Source: Aralia elata
Taxonomy: Eukaryota; Streptophyta; Magnoliopsida; Apiales; Araliaceae
Length of the DNA: 64,000 bases
Assembly: GCA_034770075.1 (NCBI GenBank)
Contig: CM068382.1
Coordinates: 15,341,929-15,405,928 of the forward strand
Reading direction: 5' to 3'
Shown here: positions 61,917 to 64,000 of the stretch, piece by piece
Layout of the letters: the number at the start of each line of letters is the position of its first letter
How positions within the stretch are numbered: the first letter of the stretch is position 1
The notes under the pieces: model-generated
What the model saw: the letters and a program-made list of their open reading frames with translations, nothing else
Database searches by the model: none
What the model was told of the DNA's origin: nothing
Program-made: the position numbers and the translations under genes

Positions 61917-63175
61917 GTAATATCCCGGATATTATTAAAGCTTGTAATTACAATCTTAAAAGTCATTGACGAGCTTGGTAGATATTTTTATTGACGAGCT
62001 TGATAGATATTTTCATTGACGAACTTGAAAGATATTTTGCTCAATGACCATTTTGCCTTAAGTCTTGGATGCCTATAAATAAGAAGCAAACCATTCATTA
62101 TTCCTTACCAATTCATGACAAGAAGCTTGAGTAAAAATCATAAAAAGAAAGAAGGGAAGGAAAAAACTTGGAGGATCGAAAGTTGTAGAGCTAGCACTCC
62201 AAGAGGTTGAGCGAGGAACGCAAAATTAGCATAAACGGTAGAGACGAAACAGGCAAGTTTCTAACTCTCATTTGAATTACGTACTTATGCAAGTTTTTAT
62301 TACCTGTTCGAGTTTATTTTGAGCAAGTGTTCTTATCTTTTGCACTCCGTGCATTAACGTGTTTTAAGTTAGTAAATCTTGTTTATGTTGCATTCCGTGC
62401 AATAAAGTGTTTGTTAACTGTTGGCATGTTAGTAATTGAGTTGAACGATCCTTGTATGGGGGGGTGTTTTAAGATGTGTTAGGAAACTGATCTAACTCAC
62501 TAAAGAAATAGTTGTTGCAGTGTTGACGTATCGTAGAAGCGGTACACACTGTTGATACATTTGTAGCAGTGTTGATGAGACGAAGAACTAATTCATTAGT
62601 TATTGGGTTGAGAACCACTCAATTCACTATATTGATAATTATTGAAAACTTGTATTGTGTTATTTTTATATATATCTTGAGAAGGTGATTCTTTTCGTAT
62701 ATGTATATCTGTTAGACTTGCAAAGCAATTGGTCTCTCATTCTTGCAAATATTCTTTTAAATTTGCAGCTCAGAAATTATTATCGGAAGAGTCTGGCAGT
62801 AGAGGAAAAGTTAAAGAAGAAAGAATTTTATTATTGTCTTCTTCTGTGATGTAAAGTTGTAATGACTTTAGGAAACGGAATTAAAAAATTGGGCATTGTA
62901 ATGTTCTTATATCAATGATATTGAAGGATGTTTATAGAAATATATTGTGTACTTTACATTTAAGTTAGTAGATGTATAAGTCATTTAATTATGCTAGATT
63001 AACATTATTGACAATGTCTAGAAAGTTCTGACGTTGAAAAGAGTTGTATAATTGAGCGTCATTTTAACGAAAAAATCCTTTTTTTTCTGAGAACTGTCTG
63101 GTTGTTAATACTGCAAATCTCGAATAGATAGAGGTTATGAATGATGGAATATCTATAACTCAAAAGTATTTAGTG
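61917..63175 (+). mobile_element. LTR-like repeat copy B (probable solo or truncated LTR)
   Basis: Starts GTAATATCCCGGATATT, like the TGTAATATCCCG starts of Tekay/Del LTRs. It follows copy A (49020-51488) in the same order: TTAAAGCTTGTAATTA, three tandem ~26-bp units (61964-62040), GACCATTTTGCCTTA, TATAAATA at 62074-62081, GAAGCTTGAG, TTGAGTTGAAC, the ATGTAAAGTTGTAATGA block (~62850), ATGCTAGATTAACATTATT and TCTGAGAACTGTCTGGTTG. The GGGGCGT-type 3' end of copy A is missing, so this copy is probably 3' truncated. Roughly 0.7-1 kb of the middle present in copy A is absent here. Confidence 0.55.
61964..62040. repeat. Tandem array of three ~26-bp units inside LTR copy B
   Basis: ATTGACGAGCTTGGTAGATA and two near-identical units, homologous to the nine-unit array in copy A, ending about 35 bp before the TATA box at 62074. 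Confidence 0.8.
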
Positions 63176-63747
63176 TTAGAAGATGATGAATAAGTGAGCA
63201 CCAGATTCACTGTAAACAAGTACAGAGATTTGGAGGCATCACAATAACACATTATAAGAGAACCAATTGTCTACATAAATAAGATATAAGAAGTATGTGA
63301 TGCTAAAAGTCCCACAATTGGCTAGATGGGGAAAAATCCCATCTCCCTTAATGCCCGAATGATAATTGTATGCTAATTATAATCCAACTAGTTAACTAGG
63401 AACATATAAAGCATTCAATACAGATCAAATGTGTGCGCATAAAATATCATCTATATTATGCAACTTATGTTTGATAAACCCTCTGTCTACATATAATCAT
63501 AAAATACTGAAATGACAGTACATTTGAATGTAGTCTTAAAAGTTTTGAATATGAAATCTTGGCCACAATGAGACGTCCTCAACCTAAATTAAGCAATAAC
63601 GACAATCCCCCACTCAAGGACACTGGTTTAGGGAACTGAAGCTGCTTCCTTACTCAAAGACAACATCAAAACACTAGAATGGAGATAGTATATAAGTTGA
63701 TATGTTCTTCATCCAAGAAAAGCTACAAATGAGATGCCTCCATATGC
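63176..63747. other. Likely 3' UTR/downstream region of the F-box/FBD-type gene
   Basis: No open frame of interest. It lies downstream of the minus-strand stop codon at 63748-63750, so at least its right part is probably 3' UTR. Confidence 0.35.
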
Positions 63748-64000
63748 TTAAAGAATTACTAATTGCACACCTTGAGGCCTTTTTGTTTCAAGCTGCTGCT
63801 TCGCACGAATTCTTGCAGCTTCCTCCCTCTTCATTTCATCATTTCCTAGTGGGGTTCGCTCTAAAATTTGATTGCGGGGATCAATAACAATTTTTTTAAG
63901 TGCAACAGCATTCTGAATGAAGTATACAGCAAGTTCAACATCACTAGTACGACCATAATACCCAACCATTTCCACTAACTTTAGGTTTTGATGGGGAAAC
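63748..64000 (-). CDS. C-terminal part of an F-box/FBD or LRR-type protein, cut by the window edge
   Basis: From the right edge the minus strand reads FPHQNLKLVEMVGYYGRTSD, then VELAVYFIQNAVALKKIVID and PRNQILERTPLGNDEMKREE, and ends KRPQGVQLVIL at a TAA (63750-63748). Runs of the type VEMVGYYGRxSDVELxxYxI and VALEKIVIDPRNQ are characteristic of the C-terminal, FBD-like end of plant F-box/LRR proteins, which recruit substrates to SCF ubiquitin ligases. No frame break is seen in this 83-residue piece. The N-terminal F-box and the leucine-rich repeats lie outside the window, so the F-box assignment rests on family resemblance only. Confidence 0.7.
   Translation of the reverse strand, partial: FPHQNLKLVEMVGYYGRTSDVELAVYFIQNAVALKKIVIDPRNQILERTPLGNDEMKREEAARIRAKQQLETKRPQGVQLVIL

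Noticed and set aside
49020..63175. Copies A and B as the two LTRs of one 14-kb retrotransposon
   Set aside because: The interval holds DOG1-like genes and an RNase H fragment but no gag-pol, primer-binding site or polypurine tract, and it starts with another repeat right after copy A. The copies differ in length and repeat number.
1..64000. CRISPR array, bacterial operon or prophage
   Set aside because: Intron-bearing plant genes, plant transposon ends and AT microsatellites throughout; the short repeats have no CRISPR-like spacing.
1..64000. Known miRNA precursors (miR156, 159, 166, 167, 171, 172, 319, 396)
   Set aside because: I looked for the mature sequences by eye on both strands and saw none; only the fold-back at 41890-42671 is hairpin-like on a large scale.

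Overview
This is a stretch of flowering-plant nuclear DNA, almost certainly eudicot. It is AT-rich, gene-poor and full of short transposon remnants. Its genes have plant-type introns and belong to plant families: a CC-type glutaredoxin-domain protein, a PRE-type atypical HLH protein, an ABCB19 auxin transporter, DOG1-like proteins and an F-box/FBD-type tail. A run of exactly 100 N at 45086-45185 shows this is a scaffolded draft assembly. I could not fix the species.

Layout. 1-3955 is non-coding, with three G-boxes at the left edge. 3956-5260 (+) is an intact single-exon glutaredoxin/Cys-rich protein gene. 7642-8052 (-) is the broken last exon of a BPA1-like (ACD11-binding partner) gene. 10474-11958 looks like a non-autonomous hAT-like element. 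14065-14850 (-) is a complete two-exon PRE gene. 17.5-21.8 kb holds several MITE-like elements, including a CACTA-like one built round a perfect 30-bp palindrome. 24412-31808 (-) is a ten-exon ABCB19-type auxin transporter whose exons can all be placed but whose reading frame is broken many times. 31.8-49 kb has no recognisable gene, but holds CACTA-like fragments, a tandem duplication, a GC-rich island with a 15-G run, and a 782-bp fold-back (41890-42671). 49020-51488 and 61917-63175 are two same-strand copies of one LTR-like repeat that carry different numbers of a ~26-bp repeat upstream of a TATA-like box. Between them lie two DOG1-like genes (54.8-55.5 and 60.0-60.75 kb, both + and both frame-broken) and an RNase H domain remnant (57.05-57.56 kb, -). 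The window ends inside the last exon of an F-box/FBD-type gene (63748-64000, -).

The most important reading point is that the frame breaks in ABCB19 and the DOG1-like genes are nearly all single-base insertions, with splice sites and conserved residues kept. That fits uncorrected insertion-type sequencing error better than neutral decay, so these loci should not be called pseudogenes without read-level checking. The genes share no pathway as a cluster, although ABCB19 (auxin transport) and PRE (growth downstream of brassinosteroid, gibberellin and auxin) both act in cell elongation.
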